Of a stretch of 64,000 nucleotides of DNA, positions 25,604 to 33,905 are shown in pieces. The notes under the pieces are model-generated. The model searched no databases. It was given only the letters and a program-made list of their open reading frames with translations, and had not been told where the DNA came from. This stretch comes from Ruminococcus sp. (lineage in GTDB: Bacteria > Bacillota > Clostridia > Oscillospirales > Acutalibacteraceae). A program made the translations under genes and the position numbers. Location: NCBI GenBank assembly GCA_017416065.1, contig JAFQDM010000025.1, positions 24,443-88,442 on the forward strand, in the 5' to 3' direction. Every line of letters starts with the position of its first letter. The stretch's first letter is position 1.

Positions 25604-25949
25604 AATCGTCCTCCACAGGCGGATAGTAGGGAGTCAGCACCGCCCAGATGTATAGCTCCTTGTTGTCTGCCTTTACCATCTCCACACGCTTGATGGTGTA
25701 TTTTGCGTTTGCATCCTCCACCACCGCACGGCGGTAATCCTTCACCTTAAGGCTTGCAGGGGCTATCATCAGGTAATGACCTCCGTCAAAAAATCCTGCA
25801 GGCAGAGCCGTGCCACCAAGGTACATCTTGTTTTTGTACATCAAAGGCTGAATGATAGCCTTTGAGCGATTCCTCAGAGCATCCTCCATAATGCAGATAT
25901 CATCTCCAAAACGGCGGATCATCTTTTCAATGGTATTGTACACGCTCAT
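25578..25949 (-). CDS. Head-closure/connector protein candidate (XkdH position)
   Basis: A 123-residue protein with a central MYLGGTALPAGFFDGGHYLMIAP region and an acidic tail. It follows the connector gene with a 4-bp ATGA overlap. Its position fits a head-closure or stopper protein. No motif proves it. Confidence 0.6.
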   Translation of the reverse strand: MSVYNTIEKMIRRFGDDICIMEDALRNRSKAIIQPLMYKNKMYLGGTALPAGFFDGGHYLMIAPASLKVKDYRRAVVEDANAKYTIKRVEMVKADNKELYIWAVLTPYYPPVEDDYEELDKCA

Positions 25950-26314
25950 GCCCTGACCCCCTTAAATGCAAATCCACTCTCCTGCCCCAGAATATCCCAA
26001 AGAGCTTCCCTCTCAGCCTTCCAGAGCTTCTCTGCGTGCTCCATCTCATCCTGAGAGATGGTAACGCTCACGTTGCCTGCGGTAAAGCCCTTCACCTTAG
26101 TCACGTAAGCATACATACAGTACTTGTAGTAGGCATAAACTCCCGCACTCCTTGAGAGCCTGAGCACGTCCTCCTCCGAAAGCTTAACCCCGGAGGGCAC
26201 CATCCTCTCTATCTCCTTAGAGGCATCACAGCAGAGCACGGTCCACTTGGAGACCTCCTCAGGCTCAAGACCTGACACAAGTGCAAACCTGTTTATGGTT
26301 TCATTAAGCCTCAA
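25946..26314 (-). CDS. Head-tail connector protein candidate
   Basis: A 122-residue, largely helical protein placed directly after the major capsid gene. The order and the helical pattern (EEVSKWTVLCCDASKEIERMV, SAGVYAYYKYCMYAY) fit gp6/YqbG-type head-tail adaptors. Confidence 0.65.
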   Translation of the reverse strand: MRLNETINRFALVSGLEPEEVSKWTVLCCDASKEIERMVPSGVKLSEEDVLRLSRSAGVYAYYKYCMYAYVTKVKGFTAGNVSVTISQDEMEHAEKLWKAEREALWDILGQESGFAFKGVRA

Positions 26315-26330
26315 ACCTGCTACCTCCTTA

Positions 26331-27341
26331 TCAGTATGTAAGCTTTACGGATGCATCCTTGAAAATCTTTGCAAAGCCTGCAATGGAGCTGATGGTTGCA
26401 CGCTCAAGCTGTCTGTCAATGAGCTTGTCGTAATCCGTCACAATGTCCCCTGCCTGCACCATCTCAAGGGCACAGTTTTTGTCAAGAGCCAGCACTGTAC
26501 CTGTCTGCAGAGCAGATGTGTGCACAAGCTTTGCACCCAGAGGAGTTACCATAGTGCCCGTGCCGTGGAAGCTCTGGCCTGCCACGCTGTCCTTAAGCTC
26601 AGAAATAGAAAGCATCTTAACCATACCGTCGGTAGGTGCCACAACGGTGGTCATATTGTAGGGCGAAAGCTTTGCCCAAAGTGCCACCAGATCATTGTAG
26701 GATATCTTGTCTGCCTCCAGAGCTTCAATCCCCTCACAGGGATTCTGATTGCCGTCACCTGAAAGGAGCACCTCAACTGCGTCCTTAAGCTGTGCTCTTG
26801 CAATGTAAGCACCGATCTGCTTCAGAGTTACCGTGAACAGGTCAAGGCGCTGAAAGCGCAGAGCCTCGTAAGAGGATACCAGCATTCTGCCGCGCTTGTG
26901 GAGCTTCACCAGATTCTCGCTTGTAGAGACCTTTGTCTGAGGAATAAACGCACCCTCAGAAACCTTCACCAGAGTTTTGTCTTCATCAGAGGGTGTAGAG
27001 GTGATGCTTCTGTAGTCCATACCGTTTATCACGGTCTTTGTTGCAATAATGTCTGAAAGCACGTCTGCCTCCTCCATACCCTGGCGCACAGCACGGCTTA
27101 CATACTCAGGGAAAAGTGCCGCAGAGTCTGCACACTGAAAGAACTTCTCAACAACGTCAGACTTTGCACCCTTTACTCTGATGTCAAATCTTTTGAGCTG
27201 ACGAGAGAAAGCATCCAGCCCCTCCTCGGGAGTACCCACGTAGTTTGCTGAAGGGTCAAGCTCCTCAAGGATATCCGTCATACTCTTTGTACCCATACCG
27301 TACATACCCTTATCAAGGGAAATCTTCTCATAAAATGCCAT
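26331..27341 (-). CDS. Major capsid protein (HK97-fold type)
   Basis: A 336-residue protein located after the protease and decoration genes. It has a long helical N-arm, a central part with IIATKTVINGMDYRSI and the E-loop-like and P-domain pattern (KLHKRGRMLVSSYEALRFQRLDLF). A late LALDKNCALEMVQAGDIVTDYDKLIDRQ segment is typical of PBSX/XkdG-like capsid proteins. No N-terminal delta domain is obvious. Confidence 0.8.
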   Translation of the reverse strand: MAFYEKISLDKGMYGMGTKSMTDILEELDPSANYVGTPEEGLDAFSRQLKRFDIRVKGAKSDVVEKFFQCADSAALFPEYVSRAVRQGMEEADVLSDIIATKTVINGMDYRSITSTPSDEDKTLVKVSEGAFIPQTKVSTSENLVKLHKRGRMLVSSYEALRFQRLDLFTVTLKQIGAYIARAQLKDAVEVLLSGDGNQNPCEGIEALEADKISYNDLVALWAKLSPYNMTTVVAPTDGMVKMLSISELKDSVAGQSFHGTGTMVTPLGAKLVHTSALQTGTVLALDKNCALEMVQAGDIVTDYDKLIDRQLERATISSIAGFAKIFKDASVKLTY

Positions 27342-27362
27342 ATCAATTACCTCTCCTTTTTA

Positions 27363-27698
27363 TTAAAGAATAAAGCCTACGGTGTCTGCATCTGCAGATA
27401 CCACAAGGACCTGTGTGCCGTTTGCATCTGCCGCAATTTTGCCCTTGCCGCCTGCTGAAACACCCTGCCAGCCAAAATCAAGGTCACCTTCCTTGGCTGC
27501 ACAAACGTAGCCCTTAAGCTGTACCGCCGCATAGCCTGCGCGCACACTCACTGCATAGCCGCAGATCTTATCTCCCTGTGCGCAGGGTGCAACCTTGCCG
27601 TCAGATGTAAACTTTACAAACACACCTGCAGTCTCAAGTGTGCTGTCTGCCTCAAAGGTGAGCACGTTCTCACCAAAACCGTTAAAACACAAATTCAT
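27363..27698 (-). CDS. Head decoration-like protein candidate
   Basis: A 111-residue beta-rich protein with Ala and Gly repeats (KVAPCAQGDKICGYAVSVRAG, YAAVQLKGYVCA). The pattern resembles DUF2190-type small capsid proteins that precede or follow the capsid gene. Capsid stabilisation is inferred from position. Confidence 0.6.
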   Translation of the reverse strand: MNLCFNGFGENVLTFEADSTLETAGVFVKFTSDGKVAPCAQGDKICGYAVSVRAGYAAVQLKGYVCAAKEGDLDFGWQGVSAGGKGKIAADANGTQVLVVSADADTVGFIL

Positions 27699-27715
27699 AA
27701 TAACCTCCGCAAAAA

Positions 27716-28693
27716 TTAAATTCTGAAATCTCTGTTATCCTCTGCCTTACTTGCAGGGGATGTCTTTGCCGTCTGAGGAGCAAGGCCAAACCTTTTTTCA
27801 GCCTTGTCCTTGTAAGCCTCGTAAAACTCCCTGAGCTGAGAGTAGCTTAATCCCTCAAGAGCACTCTCCATGGTTTTGCGAGTAACACCGGGCTCTGCCA
27901 TCTGAGAAAGCCTGAGCACCTCGCTCTTCACACTCTCCAGATACTCATCACCCTGAGCCGCCCTTTTCTCAACACTTGAGATGTAGTCGTAGAGCCTCTT
28001 GGCCTGTTCTACACTCAGCGTCACCCCGTCTCCGGAGTTAAGGGATTTAATAATATCCGTCATATCCGTACCTTCCTTTCTGCCGCCTTGGGCATAAGCC
28101 TTGATGACCCCTGCCTCCCTTTGGGCAGGCACCGCCACAAAGCTCCACTCGTAGGCATCCTTCACATTCTGCAGTTCAAAGTAGCAAAGGCGGTTGCCGT
28201 AGTATTCTCCGCCAATATGCCCGCAATGCTCCTGCCTTTCTTTTCCGCAAACAGAGCACACCGCCCTGCCTGCACTGCAGCCTACGCTTACCTCCTTGCA
28301 GATTCCGCTTTCGATCTGTGATATCATATCCTTCGTCTTGTCGCTTATTGGCATATATGCCCTTGCAACAAGGCGGAAGTAATCATCTCCCGAGAGGGTC
28401 TTTCTGCCCTCTACCGCCTGAACTGAGCACTTAAAGATTCTGGCGGTCTGATTCTCTGCCTTGGGATTATGGTCACAGATTCCCGTTTTGCCCACAAAGA
28501 GCTTTTCCATCTCAAACAAAGACTCCACGGTAAAACGCTCAAAGTCTCTGTCCACGTCGTTGTTGCACAGCTCCACAGAAAAAACGTAGACCTCTGAGGG
28601 AGCAAACTCCCTGCGGGTGTACTTATTTATGAGCTCCAGCTCCTGAGCTGTTGCCGTACTGCTTGCACTTTTAATAATTTCTCCGCTTCTCAA
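27716..28693 (-). CDS. Prohead protease with zinc-knuckle-like insert and scaffold-like tail (XkdF position)
   Basis: A 325-residue protein starting 4 bp inside the portal gene. The N-terminal 210 residues fit a herpes-type prohead protease: the candidate His in GICDHNPKAENQTA and the Ser in KEVSVGCS. A CxxC...H.CxH insert (CSVCGKERQEHCGH) follows the Ser strand. The C-terminal 110 residues are helical and charged, as in scaffolds, and would be released on maturation. The catalytic assignment is inferred. Confidence 0.72.
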   Translation of the reverse strand: MRSGEIIKSASSTATAQELELINKYTRREFAPSEVYVFSVELCNNDVDRDFERFTVESLFEMEKLFVGKTGICDHNPKAENQTARIFKCSVQAVEGRKTLSGDDYFRLVARAYMPISDKTKDMISQIESGICKEVSVGCSAGRAVCSVCGKERQEHCGHIGGEYYGNRLCYFELQNVKDAYEWSFVAVPAQREAGVIKAYAQGGRKEGTDMTDIIKSLNSGDGVTLSVEQAKRLYDYISSVEKRAAQGDEYLESVKSEVLRLSQMAEPGVTRKTMESALEGLSYSQLREFYEAYKDKAEKRFGLAPQTAKTSPASKAEDNRDFRI

Positions 28694-29835
28694 TCCTTAA
28701 CCTCCAAACTTTCTTCCAACTGCTTTGCCTGAGCGTTCACAAGCCTTGCCTGAGCAAGACTCAGCTCATCCTGCAAGGAAATGTTGTTCCACTCAACCTC
28801 AAACTCCGGCTGTTCTCCGCACAAAAGCAGATGGGTCCTGCATATTCTCTCTATCACGGGTGTAAGCAGAGTTCTGAAGTACTCCAGCTCACTTGTGAGG
28901 ATATCTGTCTGCATAGCGCTCATCCTCTCTGTGCTTGACCAGGAAAGCCCAAGCAGAAAGGGCGGAATGCAAAGCTTTGACACTATCTGCTCCAGCATAT
29001 GGCGCACGGGTACGTCGCAGTCAAGTATCTGCCCGTCTGAGCCGATGACCTTAATCGAAACATCCCCCACAGCCACAAAATCACACACTCCTCTGTCGTC
29101 CCGCATAGCCTTGCTCCACTCCCCTGCAATCTCCCTGGCACGCTGTGCGGCGCCTGCGGTATTGCCGTCTGTGGGCTTGTAGGTTATGGCGTAGCGGACA
29201 TTGCCTGCTCGCTCCCAGTTACTGCCCACGGCAGAGAACACCTTAAGCAGTACGGAGCTTACAAAGGGCAGGCCCTTGAGTATGGAGTTACCCTTTGCGC
29301 TTCCTGCATCAGGAGAAAGCAAGGAGCATAGGATCAGCCCCTGATTCTCAAAGGGAGTGCTCTCTGCATCCTTTCTGCACACAGAGATACCCAACCCGTC
29401 AGCACAAGGCAGTACAGAAACGTTTTTAAGAGATGCGTTGTAAAGAGCCTCCAGGCTCCGCATATCCCCTGAGGGCACCATCTCTCCCACCGCTGTGCCA
29501 AAGGTCAGCAGCTGGTCAAGATAAGCATAGATAAAGTTTGCAAGGCCGCGCATTCCCGGAGAAACGCAAACGTTCCTTTGGAAGCTGTCCAAGATCTTCT
29601 GCGTGCGAGGATGCAAAGCTTTAAGCTCAAAGGTACCCACAAGCCGCACGATCTTGCCTATTGCCGCATCAATAACCGGCACAGCCTCTCTCAAGGATGA
29701 ATAAAGCTCCAGCTCTGTATCTGACAAAGGTGTGTACCTTTCAATGGCGGAAAAGGGATGCACAAGCCCCGGACTTTTGCCTGTTGTCTGCACGGCACAG
29801 GTTCGGGTTTTGGATTTTTTAGAAAATAACTTCAC
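28690..29835 (-). CDS. Phage portal protein
   Basis: A 381-residue protein read from GTG at 29835, preceded by GGAGG. It has the SPP1/PBSX-type portal layout: EAVPVIDAAIGKIVRLVG near the N-terminus, the IPPFLLGLSW loop and the wing ERMSAMQTDILTSELEYFRTLLTPVIERI. It overlaps the large terminase gene by 17 bp. Confidence 0.87.
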   Translation of the reverse strand: MKLFSKKSKTRTCAVQTTGKSPGLVHPFSAIERYTPLSDTELELYSSLREAVPVIDAAIGKIVRLVGTFELKALHPRTQKILDSFQRNVCVSPGMRGLANFIYAYLDQLLTFGTAVGEMVPSGDMRSLEALYNASLKNVSVLPCADGLGISVCRKDAESTPFENQGLILCSLLSPDAGSAKGNSILKGLPFVSSVLLKVFSAVGSNWERAGNVRYAITYKPTDGNTAGAAQRAREIAGEWSKAMRDDRGVCDFVAVGDVSIKVIGSDGQILDCDVPVRHMLEQIVSKLCIPPFLLGLSWSSTERMSAMQTDILTSELEYFRTLLTPVIERICRTHLLLCGEQPEFEVEWNNISLQDELSLAQARLVNAQAKQLEESLEVKD

Positions 29836-31093
29836 AGCTTTTCCTCCTGTCGGCGGCAAAGGCCACAAAGTCCTCTGCCCCGTCTTCTAAAATTGTTGTG
29901 ACGAAATACCGTATATCGTCCATGGCGTGGTCGTTTTCCTTGACGGGGATTTCTGCGCCCTCCTTTTCGTCCCAGCGATAAAGAGAGAATTCCCTTACCG
30001 AATCCCTGCAGCATTCGCAGATTCTGATCCTGCCCTCTCTCAGTGCAGAGGATACGCGCCGAATTCCGTCTGTCACCGAGTTCTTTGCAGGAATCACTGC
30101 GTAGCTTTTGTGTCGCTTTATCACCTCTATGAAGCTTGCGGCGGAGGGGTCTACAACAACTGCTCTGAGGCACCGCGTTCCTGCAAGTTCCTCCAAAGCT
30201 GCGTAGTGCTCCTCGTCGGTACGCTGCGCACCTTCCTTTTTGGAGTCGTAGTAATACTCGTCAATTCTGTACCACACGTCTGATCTTTTGCCCCAAAGTC
30301 CAAAGGAAGCAGGGTTAACTGTTCCATAATCGCAGGAAACGGCATACTCCTCAAACTCTCCCTTTGGCACCTCACAGAAGGCATCCTCCCTGTCCATAAA
30401 GGGATAGACCGCGCCTGTGACTGCTGTCCACTCACCCTTCACAAACCTTCTGTAAAAGCTTCCGGAGTACATCTGCTCGTACCTTTCCCTCACGTTCTTT
30501 GCAAGCGCAGGGTTGTCTTTCATTGTAAAATGGATGTACAGAGCTTTTTTCTCCTTTGCTTTCTTTATCCAGTTTGTGTAGAACCAATGGGCAGGGTGCT
30601 CGGGATTGCAATTAAACCAGAACTTGGAGCCGCTGACGGAACACCTTGCCAAAGCCTGCTCTACAAAGGATCTGGGCATCAGCGCCACTTCGTCCAGGAG
30701 TACCCCCGACAAGGTCATACCCTGAATAAGCGAGGCTGAAGACTCGTCTTTTCCGCCAAAAAGGTAGAATCTGTTTTCTCTGCCCTTGTAGGCGATCTGC
30801 AGGTAATTGGACGAGATATTCTCCTTAACGGAGAATCCCATCTCTTTGAGTACGGGCAGAATTGGGGTCGTCACATTTCGTCTGACAGAGCGTATTGTCT
30901 TTGAGCATATGGCAAAGGATGCGCCTGAGAACCGATAAAACGCCCACATAACAAAAGATATTGCCATGCAGAAGGTTTTGCCGGACCTTACCGCACCGTC
31001 GCATATGACTGCGTCACAATCTTTATACCTTGACCCCTGATCCCACCAGCACAAAGCAAGCATTTGCTTTTTGGAGAACGGCTTAAACTTCAT
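29819..31093 (-). CDS. Terminase large subunit
   Basis: A 424-residue DNA packaging motor. The ATG at 31093 overlaps the small subunit by 11 bp. Walker A CDGAVRSGKT (about residue 30), Walker B GVLLDEVALMP, and the nuclease acidic residues in SCDYGTVNPASFGLWG, VVDPSAASF and HAMDDIRYF are all present. Both ATPase and nuclease therefore look functional. Confidence 0.92.
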   Translation of the reverse strand: MKFKPFSKKQMLALCWWDQGSRYKDCDAVICDGAVRSGKTFCMAISFVMWAFYRFSGASFAICSKTIRSVRRNVTTPILPVLKEMGFSVKENISSNYLQIAYKGRENRFYLFGGKDESSASLIQGMTLSGVLLDEVALMPRSFVEQALARCSVSGSKFWFNCNPEHPAHWFYTNWIKKAKEKKALYIHFTMKDNPALAKNVRERYEQMYSGSFYRRFVKGEWTAVTGAVYPFMDREDAFCEVPKGEFEEYAVSCDYGTVNPASFGLWGKRSDVWYRIDEYYYDSKKEGAQRTDEEHYAALEELAGTRCLRAVVVDPSAASFIEVIKRHKSYAVIPAKNSVTDGIRRVSSALREGRIRICECCRDSVREFSLYRWDEKEGAEIPVKENDHAMDDIRYFVTTILEDGAEDFVAFAADRRKSCEVIF

Positions 31094-31574
31094 CTTTTGC
31101 CTCGCATTCACCCAGAGCTCTGGCACCTTTGGCAATAGCATCATAGATTGGGGCGGCCCCACCCTCATCCAAAGTATTGCTCTGCATTTTTTCCAGCGCC
31201 TTGAGCCTGTCAAAGAACTTGATCTCCATGGAGCCGTCCTTGGGTCGTTTTATCTCCGACACGCAAAAAAGATCCATTTTCTCAAGCTGCTCTGCAGTGG
31301 GGTCGTCCATATAAAGCAGCGACACCGCATCGGAAATACTCCCGAATGCAAGCCGCTGATACCCAACCCCCGCAAGCTCTGATACAGTCTGCCGCTTAAG
31401 CTTGCAAAGCCTTGCGATCTCTTCGGTAATGTCCTCTCTTGAAAGAAGCTGTTCTGCATATTTAAAGGTTGATTTTTTATATCCTGCAAAAAGCGCCGCC
31501 TCGTAGGCATCGCCGCAGGTGATATATCTTCTGCAGAACTCCTTCTCTCTCGGAGTCAGTCCGTTTCTTTTCAC
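31083..31574 (-). CDS. Terminase small subunit
   Basis: A 163-residue DNA-recognition subunit read from GTG at 31574 with GGAGGAA upstream. The N-terminal helix-turn-helix region LTPREKEFCRRYITCGDAYEA.. is characteristic of the terminase_2 family. It is the first gene of the dense packaging operon. Confidence 0.88.
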   Translation of the reverse strand: MKRNGLTPREKEFCRRYITCGDAYEAALFAGYKKSTFKYAEQLLSREDITEEIARLCKLKRQTVSELAGVGYQRLAFGSISDAVSLLYMDDPTAEQLEKMDLFCVSEIKRPKDGSMEIKFFDRLKALEKMQSNTLDEGGAAPIYDAIAKGARALGECEAKDEV

Positions 31575-31619
31575 CTAATTCCTCCTTATGTTCAAATCAG
31601 TGCTCCACCCTTGCCCCAA

Positions 31620-31655
31620 AAAAGCACAAAAATTGCATACTTTAATGCAATTTCT
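31620..31655 (-). terminator. Hairpin upstream of the terminase genes
   Basis: A perfect 9-bp stem AAATTGCAT/ATGCAATTT; on the minus strand it is followed by a T-rich tract. It lies between the SLOG gene and the small terminase, so it could separate them or attenuate the packaging operon. A second palindrome TGATGTAAAACATCA (31729-31743), also with T-rich DNA after it on the minus strand, lies nearer the SLOG gene. Confidence 0.55.
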
Positions 31656-31778
31656 GAAAAAATTTTTTAAAATTATTTATTTTTTGCAGATTTTTCGGTT
31701 TTTTGAGCAAAAAAATAAACCCTACCCCTGATGTAAAACATCAAAGATAAGGTTATATAAGCTATGGGAAATTATATT

Positions 31779-32153
31779 CTAAATCATATTTATTATCAGC
31801 GGCTTGCAAAATTCCAGCGCATACTCAATCATAGACTTTGTGCCACGGCTCATTCCGTCCCAAAAGCAAATCACATAGTCACAAGCCTGTGCCATCTGCA
31901 TATTTCTCCTGGGGCCTGCACTTCTTCCGAACCTCTCCCAATCCGCAGGGTATCTCTCAACGGCAAAGCCGTTTTCACTTGCGTAACGCTCTCCCGGAGC
32001 ATCCGCACCTCTTGCCCCTCCGGACAAAATGATTATTCTGTACTTTTTTCTCAGCCTGCGAAGATATTTATCCAGGATCTTTCTGGCATAGGAATAGTCG
32101 CAAAAGTCCCTGCACCCTGCAACCACGACCCTCTTGGCAGTACGCCTTATCAT
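31779..32153 (-). CDS. SLOG (DprA/LOG-like Rossmann) family protein, DUF2493/YspA type
   Basis: A 124-residue protein. The ATG at 32153 is chosen because GGGGTGG lies just upstream; the longer frame runs back through the terminator hairpin. Motifs VVVAGCRDF, ILSGGARGADAPGERYA, PADWERFGRSAGPRRNMQM and YVICFWDG..GTKSMIE are the nucleotide-binding pattern of SLOG domains. Family members bind nucleotides or nucleotide-derived signals and are common in phages. The gene starts 12 bp after an intrinsic terminator and precedes the terminase genes on the same strand. Confidence 0.85.
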   Translation of the reverse strand: MIRRTAKRVVVAGCRDFCDYSYARKILDKYLRRLRKKYRIIILSGGARGADAPGERYASENGFAVERYPADWERFGRSAGPRRNMQMAQACDYVICFWDGMSRGTKSMIEYALEFCKPLIINMI

Positions 32154-32164
32154 TAAACCACCCC

Positions 32165-32198
32165 AATAAAAAAAGCACATCCCGAAGGATGTGCCGAA
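32165..32198 (-). terminator. Intrinsic terminator between the structured RNA and the SLOG gene
   Basis: On the minus strand GCACATCC-TTCG-GGATGTGC is followed by seven T. The preceding CCGAGGAT could pair with ATCCTTCGG of the terminator (one bulge), giving an alternative antiterminator. Confidence 0.85.
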
Positions 32199-32319
32199 AA
32201 AGTGTTTATCCTCGGTAAGCTGCAACACAAACCATTTCAACCCAAACGGGGATAGAGGAAAACACCTTTTACCAAGGTAGTTTTCCCCCGATGGGTTGAG
32301 TATTCACGATTTGTGTTGC
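32199..32319 (-). ncRNA. Structured RNA candidate: long bulged hairpin (leader RNA or 6S-like RNA)
   Basis: Read on the minus strand, GCAACACAAA pairs with TTTGTGTTGC over 10 bp (32310-32319 with 32222-32231). An asymmetric bubble follows, then CAACCCA/TGGGTTG, CGGGG/CCCCG, GAAAAC/GTTTTC with side bulges, and an apical ACCTT/AAGGT hairpin. It has its own strong promoter and ends in an intrinsic terminator. The rod shape with a central bubble resembles 6S RNA. The placement in front of a start codon with a possible antiterminator resembles a cis-acting leader. I cannot match it to a named family. Confidence 0.65.
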
Positions 32320-32325
32320 AAGGTT

Positions 32326-32354
32326 ATTATATCACATACCCAATTACTTTTCAA
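32326..32354 (-). promoter_or_regulatory. Sigma-A promoter of the structured RNA and SLOG gene
   Basis: On the minus strand TTGAAA, a 17-bp spacer and TATAAT; the first transcribed bases would be just before the closing stem of the RNA. Confidence 0.82.
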
Positions 32355-32431
32355 GATTTCTTTGGCTTGGAAATATTCAATTCATAAATATTGTAAATAC
32401 GGGTAAAATATCTCAGGGTGAATATATATTT

Positions 32432-33829
32432 ATGGAAAACAAACTTCAAAAAGACATAGAATCAAACGTAAAGCTCATAGACACTCGTCTGCGGGCAGAT
32501 GAAAGCTTCGACATACTAAGGCGTGATATTACCATCTTCAACCGCAAGGCAAGGATATACGCCATAGACGGACTGGTGAAGGACACGGTTATGGGCAAGA
32601 TCATGACCTTCTTCTACGGAATCAACGACGAAGCTCAGATGAAAGACGCAGAGACCTTTGCAAGCTGTTGCGTGCCTTACATCGAGGTAAACACAGAGAA
32701 AGACCCGGACACCATCATTCAGAACGTCCTAAGCGGAATCTCTGCCCTGTTCATTGACGGGTTTGACACAGCTGTTATGATGGACACCCGTACCTACCCT
32801 CAGCGCCAGACCTCAGAGCCTGACAACGACAAGGTTATGCGCGGCAGCAAGGACGGCTTTGTTGAGACCATCATCAGCAACATTGCACTTATGCGCAGAA
32901 GGATCAGGGACGTAAACTTCACCGTCAAGCCCTTCTCTGTAAGCAAGACCTCCAAAGCAGACGTGGTAGTATGCTATATGGAGAACAAGGTGGACAAAAA
33001 GCTCCTTGACTCCATAATCTCCAGGATCAAAAACGTCAGGGTGGATTCCCTTGCAATGAACCAGCAGAGCCTTTTGGAGGCGATTTATCCCAAAAAGTGG
33101 TACAATCCCTTCCCAAAGATAAAATACACAGAGAGACCCGATTCTGCCGCCGCAAACGCTATCAAGGGAAACATCATCATACTTGTGGACAATTCTCCCT
33201 CTGCACTCATACTCCCCACCTCAATATTTGATATTGCAGAGGAGGCGGACGACTACTACTTTCCGCCCTTTACAGGCTCATATCTGAAGATCGCAAGATA
33301 CCTGATAGTGCTCACTTCCGTGTTCATAACTCCCCTCTTTCTGCTGATGATGCAAAACCCAAACCTGGTACCCGAGTCACTTAAGTTCATTATTCAGGAC
33401 AACGACTACAACGTACCCCTGTTCTGGCAGTTCATCATACTGGAGATAGCCATTGACGGTCTGCGGCTTGCGGCGCTGAACACTCCCACCAGCCTTTCGG
33501 GCACCATGGGAATCATAGGCGCCATTGCCCTGTCGGAATTCACCATAGACGTGGGCTGGTTTTCAACAGAGGCTATCCTCTATATGGCATTTGTGACCCT
33601 TGCAGGCTTCAGCCAGCCTAACTACGAGCTTGGCTATTGCATCAAATTCATCCGCATAATGCTGCTGATACTCACGGTTATCTTCAACGTGTGGGGATTC
33701 ATTGCAGGGCTTGTGCTCACTGCGGTACTGCTGCTTACAAACAAAACCGTCTCCGGCAAAAGCTACCTGTATCCCCTCATTCCCTTCAACGGCAAAGCCT
33801 TCATCCGCAAGGTACTGCGCCTGAGATAG
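32432..33829 (+). CDS. GerA/SpoVAF family spore germination protein
   Basis: A 465-residue membrane protein of the GerA A-subunit family. The N-terminal half is a soluble domain with VMRGSKDGFVETIISNIALMRRRI and PNPLLE-like features; about five membrane segments follow from residue 290 onwards, with LNTPTSLSGTMGIIGA in the membrane part. SpoVAF and GerXA share this layout; with no B or C subunit genes nearby, SpoVAF is the closer match. It would act in the inner membrane of the spore during germination. Confidence 0.82.
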   Translation: MENKLQKDIESNVKLIDTRLRADESFDILRRDITIFNRKARIYAIDGLVKDTVMGKIMTFFYGINDEAQMKDAETFASCCVPYIEVNTEKDPDTIIQNVLSGISALFIDGFDTAVMMDTRTYPQRQTSEPDNDKVMRGSKDGFVETIISNIALMRRRIRDVNFTVKPFSVSKTSKADVVVCYMENKVDKKLLDSIISRIKNVRVDSLAMNQQSLLEAIYPKKWYNPFPKIKYTERPDSAAANAIKGNIIILVDNSPSALILPTSIFDIAEEADDYYFPPFTGSYLKIARYLIVLTSVFITPLFLLMMQNPNLVPESLKFIIQDNDYNVPLFWQFIILEIAIDGLRLAALNTPTSLSGTMGIIGAIALSEFTIDVGWFSTEAILYMAFVTLAGFSQPNYELGYCIKFIRIMLLILTVIFNVWGFIAGLVLTAVLLLTNKTVSGKSYLYPLIPFNGKAFIRKVLRLR

Positions 33830-33848
33830 ATCTGAATACAAACGCAAA

Positions 33849-33880
33849 AAATCCGCCTGTGGTAGTTCACAGGCGGATTT
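33849..33880. terminator. Shared terminator between the germination gene and lysC
   Basis: A perfect 13-bp stem AAATCCGCCTGTG/CACAGGCGGATTT between convergent genes. Confidence 0.85.
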
Positions 33881-33905
33881 GCTGTACTGAATAAGCTTTT
33901 GAGAA

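Noticed and set aside
20498-31574. A gas-vesicle, T6SS or extracellular contractile injection system
   Set aside because: Terminase, portal, prohead protease and capsid genes are present, and there is no ClpV-like ATPase or sheath, so a head-containing phage-derived particle fits better.
32199-32319. SRP RNA, RNase P RNA or tmRNA for the structured RNA
   Set aside because: The GGAAG-type SRP apical loop, the RNase P core and the tmRNA tRNA-like ends are all absent.
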